From contig JAGYLT010000014.1 of the NCBI GenBank assembly GCA_018400545.1, positions 1 to 18,443 on the forward strand: a DNA stretch of 18,443 bases, in the 5' to 3' direction. Below the pieces are notes generated by a model, which was not told the DNA's origin, ran no database searches, and saw only the letters and a program-made list of their open reading frames with translations. This DNA comes from Bacteroidales bacterium (lineage in GTDB: Bacteria; Bacteroidota; Bacteroidia; Bacteroidales; 4484-276). Of this stretch, positions 8,501-15,812 are shown piece after piece. Position 1 is the stretch's first letter. The number at the start of each line of letters is the position of its first letter. Both the position numbers and the translations under genes were made by a program.

Positions 8501-8791
8501 ACCACCACCGTGGGCCTTTACCCCATCATTCTCGAGGGCAGTTTCCAGGCACAGTTTCTCAAGCCCATGGCCATTACTCTGGCTTATGGTGTGCTTTTCG
8601 GCACAGGATTTATCCTTCTCTTCTTCCCGGTGCTCATTATTTTGCTTAACAATGCAAGGGTGATGTTCGCTAAACTGGGGCGGATCATTTCCGGATATTA
8701 TAATGGCACATGGCCTGAAAAACCGATTAAGAAGCCGGAACCCGAAGAATTGGAACCAGCCGTTAAACAGATGAAAATTTCGCTCGATTAA
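5585..8791 (+). CDS. RND efflux pump, AcrB-like permease
   Basis: This 1068-residue proton-driven exporter has the size and duplicated 12-helix layout of AcrB/MdtB-type pumps. The first helix is at ~12-31, followed by the FFPESSER...YPGASPKEMEE porter opening. The first helix block spans ~335-500, a second porter domain ~560-850, and the last block ~860-1035. The TM4 aspartate pair is present (ILVDDG, D396-D397). In TM10, at the place of AcrB's relay lysine (K940), the protein reads IINDAIVF, with N933 and D934, as in a large AcrB-related subfamily. Proton relay therefore differs from AcrB but is unlikely to be lost. It sits between adaptor and TolC genes, with gaps of 32 and 15 bp. The many metal-binding features of CusA-type pumps were not seen, so drugs, detergents, bile-like or fatty compounds are more likely substrates; this last point is inference. 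Confidence 0.94.
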   Translation: MKKAVSLFIRYPFYANMIIALLVIGGLYSFFNLDKSFFPESSERFINISVFYPGASPKEMEEGITSRIEESVRGLVGIKRITSTSSENFSMVTIETTGEYDIDEILADVKNSVDGISAFPVDAERPIVSKQRSTTMAAFLGLTGNVDLLTLKNLAQEIEDDMLTSGILSQLTISGYPELEISVEITEEDLLRYDLSFEEIARAISMNNRDISAGMIRSDEEEVLIRARHRSTEPTELGDIIIRAYGDGSKLYLRDVADVKMKFAETPLRSFMNGEQQVSFSVNKLPEEDLEAISNYLDEYVEEFNEKHPNAELVVTYSFLENLRSRLNLLYSNGGIGLLLVLVALGLFLSLRLSFWVAFGIPASFFGMFILGMLTGLTINMISLFGMILVIGILVDDGIVIAENIYSHFEQGKSPKKAALDGTMEVLPAVTTSVTTTIVAFSPLLFITGNIEFMYDVGWVVIVSLAVSLIEAFFVLPAHLSSRHVLRVKDREGGANPVRKKLDSFIVYLRDKVYGSIMRFIIRWKWIMLVSPIALITITAGLFGGNFIKATFFPSIPFDQFNVNLAFTPGTGEAKTMKYLENFEEAIWKVNSDLMEEYNDTANYIDYTFLTLGNSFEGREAGAHAGNIFVLLRDMEGAPISSFEIVNRVREKIGPVNEAQKFVVGGRNTFGTPVSVSLLGKNLEELEKAKQMMMEKMSDFPELRDVVDNNAIGKREIQLQLKPKAYFLGLTRADLANQVRSGFFGNQAQRLQVGKDEVRVWVRYPREDRLNIGQLEDMKIKTARGEYPLAELAYYDIRRGPVNINRYNGKKEIRIDAELVDPYEPVPPILERIRNEVVPELIAQYPGTSVDFQGQSRDSAESMEDLMRAYAIAFILIIAIIMMHFKSVMQGLIILLMIPLAWMGAIWGHGIEGIPVSMLSVWGMVALSGVIINDAIVFLAKYNSFLKEGMSVTNASYQAGLSRFRPILLTTLTTTVGLYPIILEGSFQAQFLKPMAITLAYGVLFGTGFILLFFPVLIILLNNARVMFAKLGRIISGYYNGTWPEKPIKKPEPEELEPAVKQMKISLD

Positions 8792-8806
8792 AAGATTTTA
8801 GCTTTT

Positions 8807-10165
8807 ATGTGTGATATGAAGAATTCAATGAAAAAAAATATTTCACCGCTTTTGCCCATGATGCTGGCATTGGCTGTGATTATCATGTCAGGGAAATCAT
8901 CACAGGCACAGGACACCCTCAGGTTGACGCTCTCTGATGCCATCAGTATTGCCCTGGAGAATAATTACCAGATCAGGATTAGTGAACAGGAGCTAAAAAT
9001 TGCACAAAACAATAATACACAGGGTGCGGCTGGACGGTATCCGTCAATTAATTTTAGCCTGTCCCAATCGAATACGTTCAACAGTTCCGAATTTTTTATC
9101 CAGGAGCCTTTCAGAAATGAGGCTACATCAAATGATCTGACCCCTTCCGTGGCGCTAAACTGGACGCTCTTCGACGGGTTCAGGGTAAACATCACCAAAG
9201 AAAACCTGGCCACCATCGAAGAACTCACGGCAGGTAATGCGGCCCTGATTGTTGAAAATACCGTTCAAAGCATCATACTGGCTTACTACAATGTGTTGCT
9301 ACAAAGCGAAAAACTCAGGGTTTTTGAAGATGTCAAAGTTTTGTCACGCGACAGATACCGGTATGAAGAAACCAGGAAAGAGTTCGGAAGCTCGGTAACA
9401 TTTGATGTGTTGCAGGCCAACGATGCTTATTTAAGCGATTCGGTGAATTATCTTCAGCAGGAACTCAACCTGCAAAACGCCACATTGCTATTGAAGCTGC
9501 TCATGGCTCTTGATGAGGATACACAATTCGTTTTGCTGGATGATTTTGAAGTTGAAACTACCGATTACAATATCGATACACTGAAAACACGGATGCTTCG
9601 TGATAACCGTACCATAATGAACCAGTACATTAATCAGCGGATTTTGGAGAATACAACCAACCTGGCAGAATCCGAAATATATCCGAATTTAAATCTGGGT
9701 GCCGGCGGCAACTATTCCAGATCGCGGGTCATCAACAACGACAGCGATCCCAGGAACACGTACTCATTTGGCTACTATGTGAATTTTACACTGGGTTTTA
9801 ACATTTACAACGGCGGTGCTACCAAGCGAGCCATCCAAAATGCCCTGATTGATGAGGAGATTGGATTGATCACCATTTCGGAACTCAAGAAAAATTTAAC
9901 CAATCAACTTTTTAACCAGTATGATCTGTATCAGATTCGAAAAAAGTTGCTCTCAGTTGCGCAGGCCTCACGTGAAAGTACCGGGCTAAACCTTCAGATT
10001 TCGGAAGAAAAATTCAGGGCCGGGGCCATCAATTCCTTTAATTTCAGGGATGTGCAACTCAGGTATATCAATTCGTCCATTCGCACACTTGAAGCCATAT
10101 ACGATCTGATCGACACCGAAACCGAACTGCTTCGCCTGACCGGTGGTATTATTTCAGAAGAATAA
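8807..10165 (+). CDS. TolC-family outer-membrane efflux channel
   Basis: This protein of up to 452 residues has a cleavable signal peptide (hydrophobic core ~15-29, probable cleavage in SSQA|QD near residue 34) and two outer-membrane efflux repeats. Repeat 1 contains LTLSDAISIALENN (~40-53) and the membrane-strand sequence LNWTLFDGF. Repeat 2 contains the matching FTLGFNIYNGGATKRAIQNA. This internal duplication is the TolC signature, giving a trimeric beta-barrel with a long periplasmic helical tunnel. Starts at M1 (8807), M4 (8816) and M8 (8828) are all possible. M8 gives the most ordinary signal peptide, MKKNIS..., while M1 keeps the shortest gap (15 bp) to the pump. It is the last gene of the efflux operon and is followed by a weak hairpin. 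Confidence 0.93.
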   Translation: MCDMKNSMKKNISPLLPMMLALAVIIMSGKSSQAQDTLRLTLSDAISIALENNYQIRISEQELKIAQNNNTQGAAGRYPSINFSLSQSNTFNSSEFFIQEPFRNEATSNDLTPSVALNWTLFDGFRVNITKENLATIEELTAGNAALIVENTVQSIILAYYNVLLQSEKLRVFEDVKVLSRDRYRYEETRKEFGSSVTFDVLQANDAYLSDSVNYLQQELNLQNATLLLKLLMALDEDTQFVLLDDFEVETTDYNIDTLKTRMLRDNRTIMNQYINQRILENTTNLAESEIYPNLNLGAGGNYSRSRVINNDSDPRNTYSFGYYVNFTLGFNIYNGGATKRAIQNALIDEEIGLITISELKKNLTNQLFNQYDLYQIRKKLLSVAQASRESTGLNLQISEEKFRAGAINSFNFRDVQLRYINSSIRTLEAIYDLIDTETELLRLTGGIISEE

Positions 10166-10190
10166 TCAGATTTGATTTTCTGAATATTTT
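10166..10190 (+). terminator. Weak terminator-like hairpin after the TolC gene
   Basis: TCAGA (10166-10170) and TCTGA (10179-10183) form a 5-bp stem with an 8-nt loop, directly after the stop codon and followed by ATATTTTT. The stem is short, so it may stop transcription only partly. Confidence 0.35.
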
Positions 10191-10213
10191 TATACAGGGT
10201 AGCAGGATTTTGC

Positions 10214-10253
10214 TATTTTTGATACAGATTATTAACCAAATACTTGTATCAAA
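10214..10253 (+). promoter_or_regulatory. -7 box and palindromic operator of the GH130-receiver gene
   Basis: TATTTTTG at 10214-10221 matches TAnnTTTG. No clear -33 TTTG lies 19-21 bases upstream, as is common for activator-dependent promoters. A perfect inverted repeat, TTTGATACA (10218-10226) and TGTATCAAA (10245-10253), with a 19-base spacer, starts inside the -7 box and ends on the base before the ATG. As DNA it would suit a dimeric repressor covering the start site. As RNA only the right arm would lie in the transcript if initiation is near 10228. Confidence 0.5.
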
Positions 10254-12113
10254 ATGAGCACAACCGTCCACAGGAAACCCGTTCAGTTTAATCCGGATCC
10301 AAAACGCATCATTGCACGTTTCTTTTTTCCGGGCCCCGAAAGCCGGGTTCAGTCTATCATTCAGCGTATCCAGGAAATGCCTGATCAGGCTGCCCAACTG
10401 GTGCTGAACCAGTCATTACGCGATTTTTCTGCCCGCCACAGGAATATTTCAAAAATCTATCAGAAACATTTTGACAAAGCCCGCGATATTATGGCCGGCC
10501 GCAACGGAAACCTGGATGATCTGCCGGATTTTAAGAAAATGCTCATCGGAGCATATTTTACCAATGAATATTCCATCGAATCCGCAGCATTTTTCAACCC
10601 TTCAATGGTGGAAGACCCTGATCAGACGGGACTTCAGGAAGGTGAAAAGCGTGTGATCATTAGTTTCAGGGCCACGGGTGAAGGACACATCTCATCCATC
10701 GTTTTCAGAGGTGGCGTGCTCGACCGAAATAACAACCTGGAACTGAAACCCGCTGGCAGCCTTGTTGATGAAGCCGAAGCCATCAGGAACTTTGTTTACA
10801 AAAAAGAAACATTCTGCCAGAAGCTTCACGAAATGCACGCCGGCGATGAGGTGGTAAACCAGGTTATGGATAAACTCCGTTTTGAGTTCGATTACAATGA
10901 GTTGCACAATGCCGTAGAATCAACCATCAGGGAAATCAATCCGGACTACCAGCAGAAGAAAATGCTGCAAACCATTACCTGGCTGGCCGATTCGCATTAT
11001 GAAATTTCATTTTCTCTCGATACTGCTATTTCCGAAAGGGTAGTTTTCCCTATTGCAGCAGCCGAAAGTAACGGCATTGAGGATGCACGGTTTGTGAAAT
11101 TCACCGACAACGACGGCAGTGTAAAATATTACGCCACATATACGGCATACAACGGATTCACCATCATGCCCAAGCTGATTGAAACCAAGGATTTCTATCA
11201 TTTCAACGTCATGCCCATTCATGGTGAAAATGCGCAGAACAAGGGTATGGCGCTTTTCCCGCGAAAAGTTAAAGGAAAATATGCCATGCTTTCGCGCCTG
11301 GACGGCATTAACAATTATATCATGTTTTCTGATGATATCAACCTTTGGCACGAAGCCAAAAAAATTCAGGGACCGAAATTCCCGTGGGAGTTTATCCAGA
11401 TCGGCAATTGCGGTTCACCCATCGAAACGGAATATGGCTGGCTGGTGATTACCCATGGCGTGGGTACCATGCGCAAATACAGCCTGGGGGCTACGCTGTT
11501 GGATCTGGATGATCCGACAAAGGTAATCGGGCAGTTGAGCGAACCCATGCTTACCCCCAACGAAGAGGAGCGCGAGGGTTACGTGCCCAACGTGGTGTAT
11601 TCGTGCGGGTCAATTGTACATAACAACGAACTGGTGGTGCCTTATGCCATGTCCGACACATCATCCACCTTTGCCACCATTCCGCTTGATGAGCTTTTCA
11701 GCAGGCTGATTCCTTCAGAATTCAAGAAATCCAATTCCCGGGTTCAGGAAAGTAAAGCGCGTATCCTGCTGGTTGAGGATGAGGTGATCAACCAGAAGAT
11801 CGTTTCGAAAATATTGAAAAACGAAGGCTATGAAGTGGAGGTCGCTCCCGACGGCATCGTTGCACTGATGCAGATTGCCAAGGAAAAGTTTGACCTGATC
11901 CTGTCAGACATCGCCATGCCCAATTTTGATGGTTACCAGTTGCTGGAATACCTCAACCAGAATAATGTGGAGATTCCGGTGGTGTTCATTTCGGGATATA
12001 CCAGTGAGGAAGACGAAATTAAAGGATTGAAAATGGGTGCTGTGGAATACATCAAAAAGCCCATCGATAAAGATTTGCTGTTGCTCAGGCTCGACAAAAT
12101 CCTGAACAGGTAG
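10254..12113 (+). CDS. GH130-type mannoside phosphorylase/hydrolase fused to a receiver domain
   Basis: This is a 619-residue two-part protein with no signal peptide, hence cytosolic. A helical N-terminal region (1-95) leads into a five-bladed-propeller GH130 domain (~100-490). Its marks are YSIESAAFFNPS (106-117), SFRATGEGHISS (137-148), the GIEDAR catalytic motif (274-279, probable general acid D277), SRLDG (347-351), GSPIETEYGWL (387-397) and a VPNVVYSCG segment. A helical insertion lies at ~170-245. After a short linker a complete response-regulator receiver domain follows (503-619): acidic pocket E508/D509, phosphoacceptor D552 in SDIAMPNFDG, S580 and K602 in the KKP motif. GH130 enzymes phosphorolyse or hydrolyse beta-mannosides. 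The fusion suggests that a histidine kinase controls the enzyme directly. No kinase gene is in the window. Its stop lies 3 bp from that of the convergent glycosyltransferase. Substrate linkage is unknown. Confidence 0.85.
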   Translation: MSTTVHRKPVQFNPDPKRIIARFFFPGPESRVQSIIQRIQEMPDQAAQLVLNQSLRDFSARHRNISKIYQKHFDKARDIMAGRNGNLDDLPDFKKMLIGAYFTNEYSIESAAFFNPSMVEDPDQTGLQEGEKRVIISFRATGEGHISSIVFRGGVLDRNNNLELKPAGSLVDEAEAIRNFVYKKETFCQKLHEMHAGDEVVNQVMDKLRFEFDYNELHNAVESTIREINPDYQQKKMLQTITWLADSHYEISFSLDTAISERVVFPIAAAESNGIEDARFVKFTDNDGSVKYYATYTAYNGFTIMPKLIETKDFYHFNVMPIHGENAQNKGMALFPRKVKGKYAMLSRLDGINNYIMFSDDINLWHEAKKIQGPKFPWEFIQIGNCGSPIETEYGWLVITHGVGTMRKYSLGATLLDLDDPTKVIGQLSEPMLTPNEEEREGYVPNVVYSCGSIVHNNELVVPYAMSDTSSTFATIPLDELFSRLIPSEFKKSNSRVQESKARILLVEDEVINQKIVSKILKNEGYEVEVAPDGIVALMQIAKEKFDLILSDIAMPNFDGYQLLEYLNQNNVEIPVVFISGYTSEEDEIKGLKMGAVEYIKKPIDKDLLLLRLDKILNR

Positions 12114-12116
12114 CCA

Positions 12117-14354
12117 TTATCCGGCGAAATTCATTTGGCTTTTATCAAGGTATGGCCCCGCCACCAGCCACGACAATAAATAAGCAATAGTGCTTTCTGC
12201 TCCCTGGTTTCGGCTTACATCCAGGTCTTCAAGCCCATCATTGCATCCATGGGTTTGTTCATCATAAAGCGGAAGATTCAGATCGTTCAATCCAAAAAAC
12301 CATTGCAAACAAATTTCCAGTTTTTTGATCGTTTCCCGGTTTTTGGTGGCCCGGTAAGCGCAATCGTACATCACGATCATGGCCATGGTATCCACAGGTT
12401 GTTGTGCAAATTCGCTCATGGGATGGTTGGATAGCCACCAGTTTTTATTCCCCACCAGTGTCATCTGGCCATGCACCAGGCAATTCTTTTCGAGGAACTG
12501 CATCGATTTTTCTGCAACTTCGAGATAAACGGGTTTTTCGGTGTACAAGTAAGCTATAAACATCGAAGCCGGTAAAAGGCCGTTGTCGTAAGTAATTGAA
12601 GATTCAAACCAGTGCCAGTTGTCATGGCTTTGTGTGTTGAACATCTCCACAAGATGATCTGCCATATCCGAAATTATCCGGATGTATTTTTCCTGGTCTG
12701 GAAATCGCCTGACGTAATGATATAGACCAAAAATACAATTTGCAAAACCCCTGGCATACCTGAGTTTATCGAATTGTTTTGAAGCATTAAAAAACATTTC
12801 GAGGGCCACCTGGAACATGGAATCGCAGGGTGCCAGCCTGATCAGCAATCCCAATGCCCAAACCGCACGGCCAAAAGCATCATCCGATCCATCTTCCTCC
12901 ACTGTATTCCGGAGGTAATTGAGATAGTTTTTAAATGATCCGTCTTTATTCTGCATGTATAGCATGTAGGCCAGGTACTTGTGGATGAGGTTAAAATACC
13001 TTTCTTCACCCGATCTTTTGTATGCAACCAAACATACCATGAGGCTGCGTGCATTATCATCCAGGCAATATCCGGTTTTATAATCAGCCACACATCCGTT
13101 TGCGTGCTGGATAATTCCGGTATAGTCGGTCAGTCGCTCCATGTGGGCGGTGTTGAAATCCGGCAACCTGATTTTAAATGGGCGCCAATGGCCGCTAACC
13201 TTTTCAAACCCATCAATGGCCAGTTGAAATGCAGAAATATATTCGAAACCAATCCGTGGCCATGCTATTTTTAGCCCGTATTCATAAGCCCGTTGCTGCA
13301 GATTTTCCATTTCTTTGGGATTTTCCAGCAAATCGTTCACAATGGTCGCCAGCCCGGCATGATCTTCAAAATCGAACAGCCGTCCACGGCCATCGGCAAG
13401 CAATTCCTCGGCGTGCCAGTATGGTGTGGAGATGACCGCTGAACCTCCGCCCACCGCATAGCAAAGCGTTCCACTGGTTATCTGGGCCTTGTTCAGATAA
13501 GGTGTTACATAAATATCTGCAGCCAGCAGGTAATTTGACAGTTCATCCTCCGAAACATATTTATTCAGAAATTCAACGTTGTTTTCAAGGTTCAGCTCTT
13601 TTGTAAGTTTTTCAAGGTATTCGCGATATTCCTCGCCGGCATATTTCACCACGTGGGGATGGGTTTTCCCGAGCACAACATAAAGTATATCCGGGTGTTT
13701 TTTCACGATACCAGGCAGAGCCATGATCACCGTTTCGATGCCTTTGCTTCGGCCCAAAAGGCCGAAGGTTAGTATCACTTTCCGGTTTTCCCAGCTACCT
13801 GGCCGTTTCAACTTTGTTTTATCTATTTTGCCAAAATCGGGAACGCCATGTTCGATGGTGAGTATTTTGGTCTTTGGAACCTGGAACACGTCTGTTAAAA
13901 ACGGAATAGCCAGCCTGTTCATGATCACCACTTTTTCGGAGTATCCGGCGATTTTTTTCAGTACTTCCCGTTGATGAAAAGTGGGTTTTTGTAAAACGGT
14001 GTGGAACGTTGACACAATCGGGATTTTTAATCGCCTGAGCAGGTCCAGGATGAGCAGGCCGCTGTTGCCGCCATAAATGCCATATTCATGCTGAAATAGG
14101 CAAATGTCGGCTCCCGAGGTGTTAATGTATTCTGCGGCCCTCACATAAGATGCACGTAATCCATCATCTATGGTTAGTTTTACGATATCAGGATAATCAT
14201 ACTTCTGGCCATTCTCGTTCATGGCTATCACTTCCACCTCAAGTGGTTTTTCATGTTCTTTGGCCGCATGGATGATTGAGGTAATTAGATTTTCAGTAAA
14301 AGTTGCGATACCGCATTTTCTGGGTGGAAAATTCCCTACACATATTATTTTCAT
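12117..14354 (-). CDS. GT4-like glycosyltransferase fused to an (alpha/alpha)-barrel-like domain
   Basis: This 745-residue cytosolic protein has two parts. Residues 1-~385 are a GT-B retaining glycosyltransferase: N-terminal loop GNFPPRKCGIATFT (7-20), FQHEYGIYGG (87-96), the donor-binding LLGRSKGIETVI (199-210, R202 and K204), and a conserved block from SGTL (294) through STPYWHAEELLADG (309-322). At the usual EX7E motif of GT4 the second Glu is replaced (LCYAVGGG, 297-304). Residues ~395-745 are helix-rich with repeated aromatic and acidic motifs (CLDDNAR 430-436, SDDAFGRAVWALG 490-502, NWHWFESSITYDNGLLPAS 579-597, QQPVDTMAM 651-659), resembling the (alpha/alpha) barrels of several glycoside hydrolase and epimerase families. 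Neighbouring GH130 and shared mannan theme suggest synthesis or trimming of a mannose glycan; this is inference. I cannot name donor, acceptor or the second domain's reaction. Confidence 0.82.
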   Translation of the reverse strand: MKIICVGNFPPRKCGIATFTENLITSIIHAAKEHEKPLEVEVIAMNENGQKYDYPDIVKLTIDDGLRASYVRAAEYINTSGADICLFQHEYGIYGGNSGLLILDLLRRLKIPIVSTFHTVLQKPTFHQREVLKKIAGYSEKVVIMNRLAIPFLTDVFQVPKTKILTIEHGVPDFGKIDKTKLKRPGSWENRKVILTFGLLGRSKGIETVIMALPGIVKKHPDILYVVLGKTHPHVVKYAGEEYREYLEKLTKELNLENNVEFLNKYVSEDELSNYLLAADIYVTPYLNKAQITSGTLCYAVGGGSAVISTPYWHAEELLADGRGRLFDFEDHAGLATIVNDLLENPKEMENLQQRAYEYGLKIAWPRIGFEYISAFQLAIDGFEKVSGHWRPFKIRLPDFNTAHMERLTDYTGIIQHANGCVADYKTGYCLDDNARSLMVCLVAYKRSGEERYFNLIHKYLAYMLYMQNKDGSFKNYLNYLRNTVEEDGSDDAFGRAVWALGLLIRLAPCDSMFQVALEMFFNASKQFDKLRYARGFANCIFGLYHYVRRFPDQEKYIRIISDMADHLVEMFNTQSHDNWHWFESSITYDNGLLPASMFIAYLYTEKPVYLEVAEKSMQFLEKNCLVHGQMTLVGNKNWWLSNHPMSEFAQQPVDTMAMIVMYDCAYRATKNRETIKKLEICLQWFFGLNDLNLPLYDEQTHGCNDGLEDLDVSRNQGAESTIAYLLSWLVAGPYLDKSQMNFAG

Positions 14355-14572
14355 ACGTCACTGGTTTATGGTCACACGAATATTTAAAAGGCCCAAATTG
14401 TTGTCCCAAAACAAATTGCAAGATAGTATATATTTTTATAAATATGATTGTGTGATAAGATGAGATGCGCAATTTATAATCATTACACATAATGCCGATT
14501 TAAGACTTTTTAAATAGAAACAGCATTCAGGAAATCTAAAAAAAACCAGATTTGTAGAAAATTAAATACAAA
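14355..14572. other. Divergent intergenic region between glycosyltransferase and M14 peptidase
   Basis: Promoters for both flanking genes should lie here, but no exact TAnnTTTG box was found for either. Two direct copies of CAAATTG (14394-14400 and 14412-14418), spaced 18 bp, sit 40-64 bp before the glycosyltransferase start and could be a regulator site. An AT-rich 6-bp inverted repeat (ATATTT/AAATAT) lies near 14427-14443. Both are weak observations. Confidence 0.35.
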
Positions 14573-15709
14573 ATGATAAACATAACATCCAATTTCGACA
14601 GCGGAAATATAGAAGTTTATAAAGCCAGCGATCCGGGCAACATTGAACTTAACATCAGGAAAGACACGAATGCTGAAACTTTTCAGTGGTTTTACTTCCG
14701 GGTAACCGGCGCCAGGGAAACCACCCTCAGGATGAAAATCCTGAATGCCGGAGAGGTGAGCTATCCGGAGGGATTTGAAGATTATATGGTAAGGGCCTCA
14801 TACGATAAGCATGAATGGTTTATGGTTCCCACCAGGTTTGATGGCACAGTGATGACCATTGAACATCAGCCCCGGCACAATGCCGTATTTTATGCTTTTT
14901 TTGCGCCTTACAGCTACGAACGACATCTTTCGTTTGTGCAAAACATCCAGTTTTCGCCATTGGTAAATTATGAGAGCCTCGGGCGGACGGTGGAAGGACG
15001 TGAAATCGATTTTCTGACCATCGGCGATGAACACGATGATGCCCTTAAAATCTGGGTTATTGCACGCCAACATCCCGGCGAACCACAGGCTTCGTTCTTT
15101 ATGGAAGCTTTCATCAGCCGCCTTGCCGAAATCGATGACCCGGTATCCCGGACATTACTCAATAGGGTGGTATTTTATGTGGTACCTTTTATTAATCCTG
15201 ACGGTGCCATAGCAGGCAACCTGCGGGCCAATGCCACCGGTGCCAACCTGAACCGCGAATGGGGAAACCCGGATAAAGAAAAAGCACCGGAAGTGTATTA
15301 CATCCTGAAGAAAATGGAAGAAAAAGGCGTTGATCTCAACCTCGATATCCATGCCGATGAAGGGCTGCCCTACAATTTTATTTCTTCCATCGAAGGCATT
15401 CCGTCCTACGATGATCACCTGAAATTTTTACTTGAAAAATTTAAGAAAAGCTGGCTTGAGATCAGCCCCGACTTCCAGGTTGAGCATGGCTACCCCATCA
15501 ACGAACCCGGCAAAGCCAACCTGAATATTTGCTCAAAAGCTATCGGCGAAAAATTCAAATGCCTGTCGATGACCATCGAGATGCCGTTTAAAGACAATGC
15601 CAATTTGCCAGATCCGGTTTACGGCTGGTCGCCGGAGCGTTCTGAAAAATTCGGTGCCTCCATGATTGACGTAATCCATCGTGTGGCAGATGATTTGAGA
15701 AGGGAATAG
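14573..15709 (+). CDS. M14 zinc carboxypeptidase, cytosolic CCP/AGBL-like
   Basis: This 378-residue metallopeptidase has no signal peptide. An N-terminal beta-sandwich-like domain (~1-125: FDSGNIEV, WFYFRVTGA, FYAFFAPYSYER) precedes the M14 catalytic domain (~130-378). This arrangement is characteristic of the cytosolic carboxypeptidase (CCP/AGBL/Nna1) branch. Zinc ligands are H167 and E170 in HPGE and H260 in DIHADE. NPDGAIAGNLRANATGANLNREW-like substrate-binding residues (starting near residue 208) and the catalytic E336 in TIEMPF are present, so the enzyme looks active. Eukaryotic relatives remove C-terminal or side-chain glutamates from tubulin; bacterial targets are largely unknown. The gene is divergent from the glycosyltransferase by 218 bp and has no clear operon partner, so a link to the glycan genes cannot be claimed. 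Confidence 0.88.
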   Translation: MINITSNFDSGNIEVYKASDPGNIELNIRKDTNAETFQWFYFRVTGARETTLRMKILNAGEVSYPEGFEDYMVRASYDKHEWFMVPTRFDGTVMTIEHQPRHNAVFYAFFAPYSYERHLSFVQNIQFSPLVNYESLGRTVEGREIDFLTIGDEHDDALKIWVIARQHPGEPQASFFMEAFISRLAEIDDPVSRTLLNRVVFYVVPFINPDGAIAGNLRANATGANLNREWGNPDKEKAPEVYYILKKMEEKGVDLNLDIHADEGLPYNFISSIEGIPSYDDHLKFLLEKFKKSWLEISPDFQVEHGYPINEPGKANLNICSKAIGEKFKCLSMTIEMPFKDNANLPDPVYGWSPERSEKFGASMIDVIHRVADDLRRE

Positions 15710-15753
15710 CTGATCTGCAGGATTTGTTGCACATCAGGTAACTGACAGGCACA

Positions 15754-15802
15754 TGCAAGAATACTATCAACATTGAAAAACGAATTTATGAATTTTCTTG
15801 CA
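15754..15802. terminator. Inverted repeat between convergent genes
   Basis: TGCAAGAA (15754-15761) and TTCTTGCA (15795-15802) are perfect 8-bp complements around a 33-nt spacer. The spacer itself contains GAAAA/TTTTC pairing. Its place between the convergent M14 and membrane-protein genes suggests a bidirectional transcription end, but there is no proper T tract and the loop is long. Confidence 0.3.
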
Positions 15803-15812
15803 GAGTTTAAAT

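Noticed and set aside
12114..12116. Frameshift or split gene joining the GH130-receiver gene to its neighbour.
   Set aside because: The neighbour is on the opposite strand, both proteins end naturally (receiver C-terminal helix; barrel end), and only the stop codons are close.
14355..14572. Divergent promoters for the glycosyltransferase and the M14 peptidase.
   Set aside because: Candidate sequences such as CAGATTTG (+) and ACAATTTG (-) each miss the TAnnTTTG consensus and lack a spaced -33 element, so no promoter was called.
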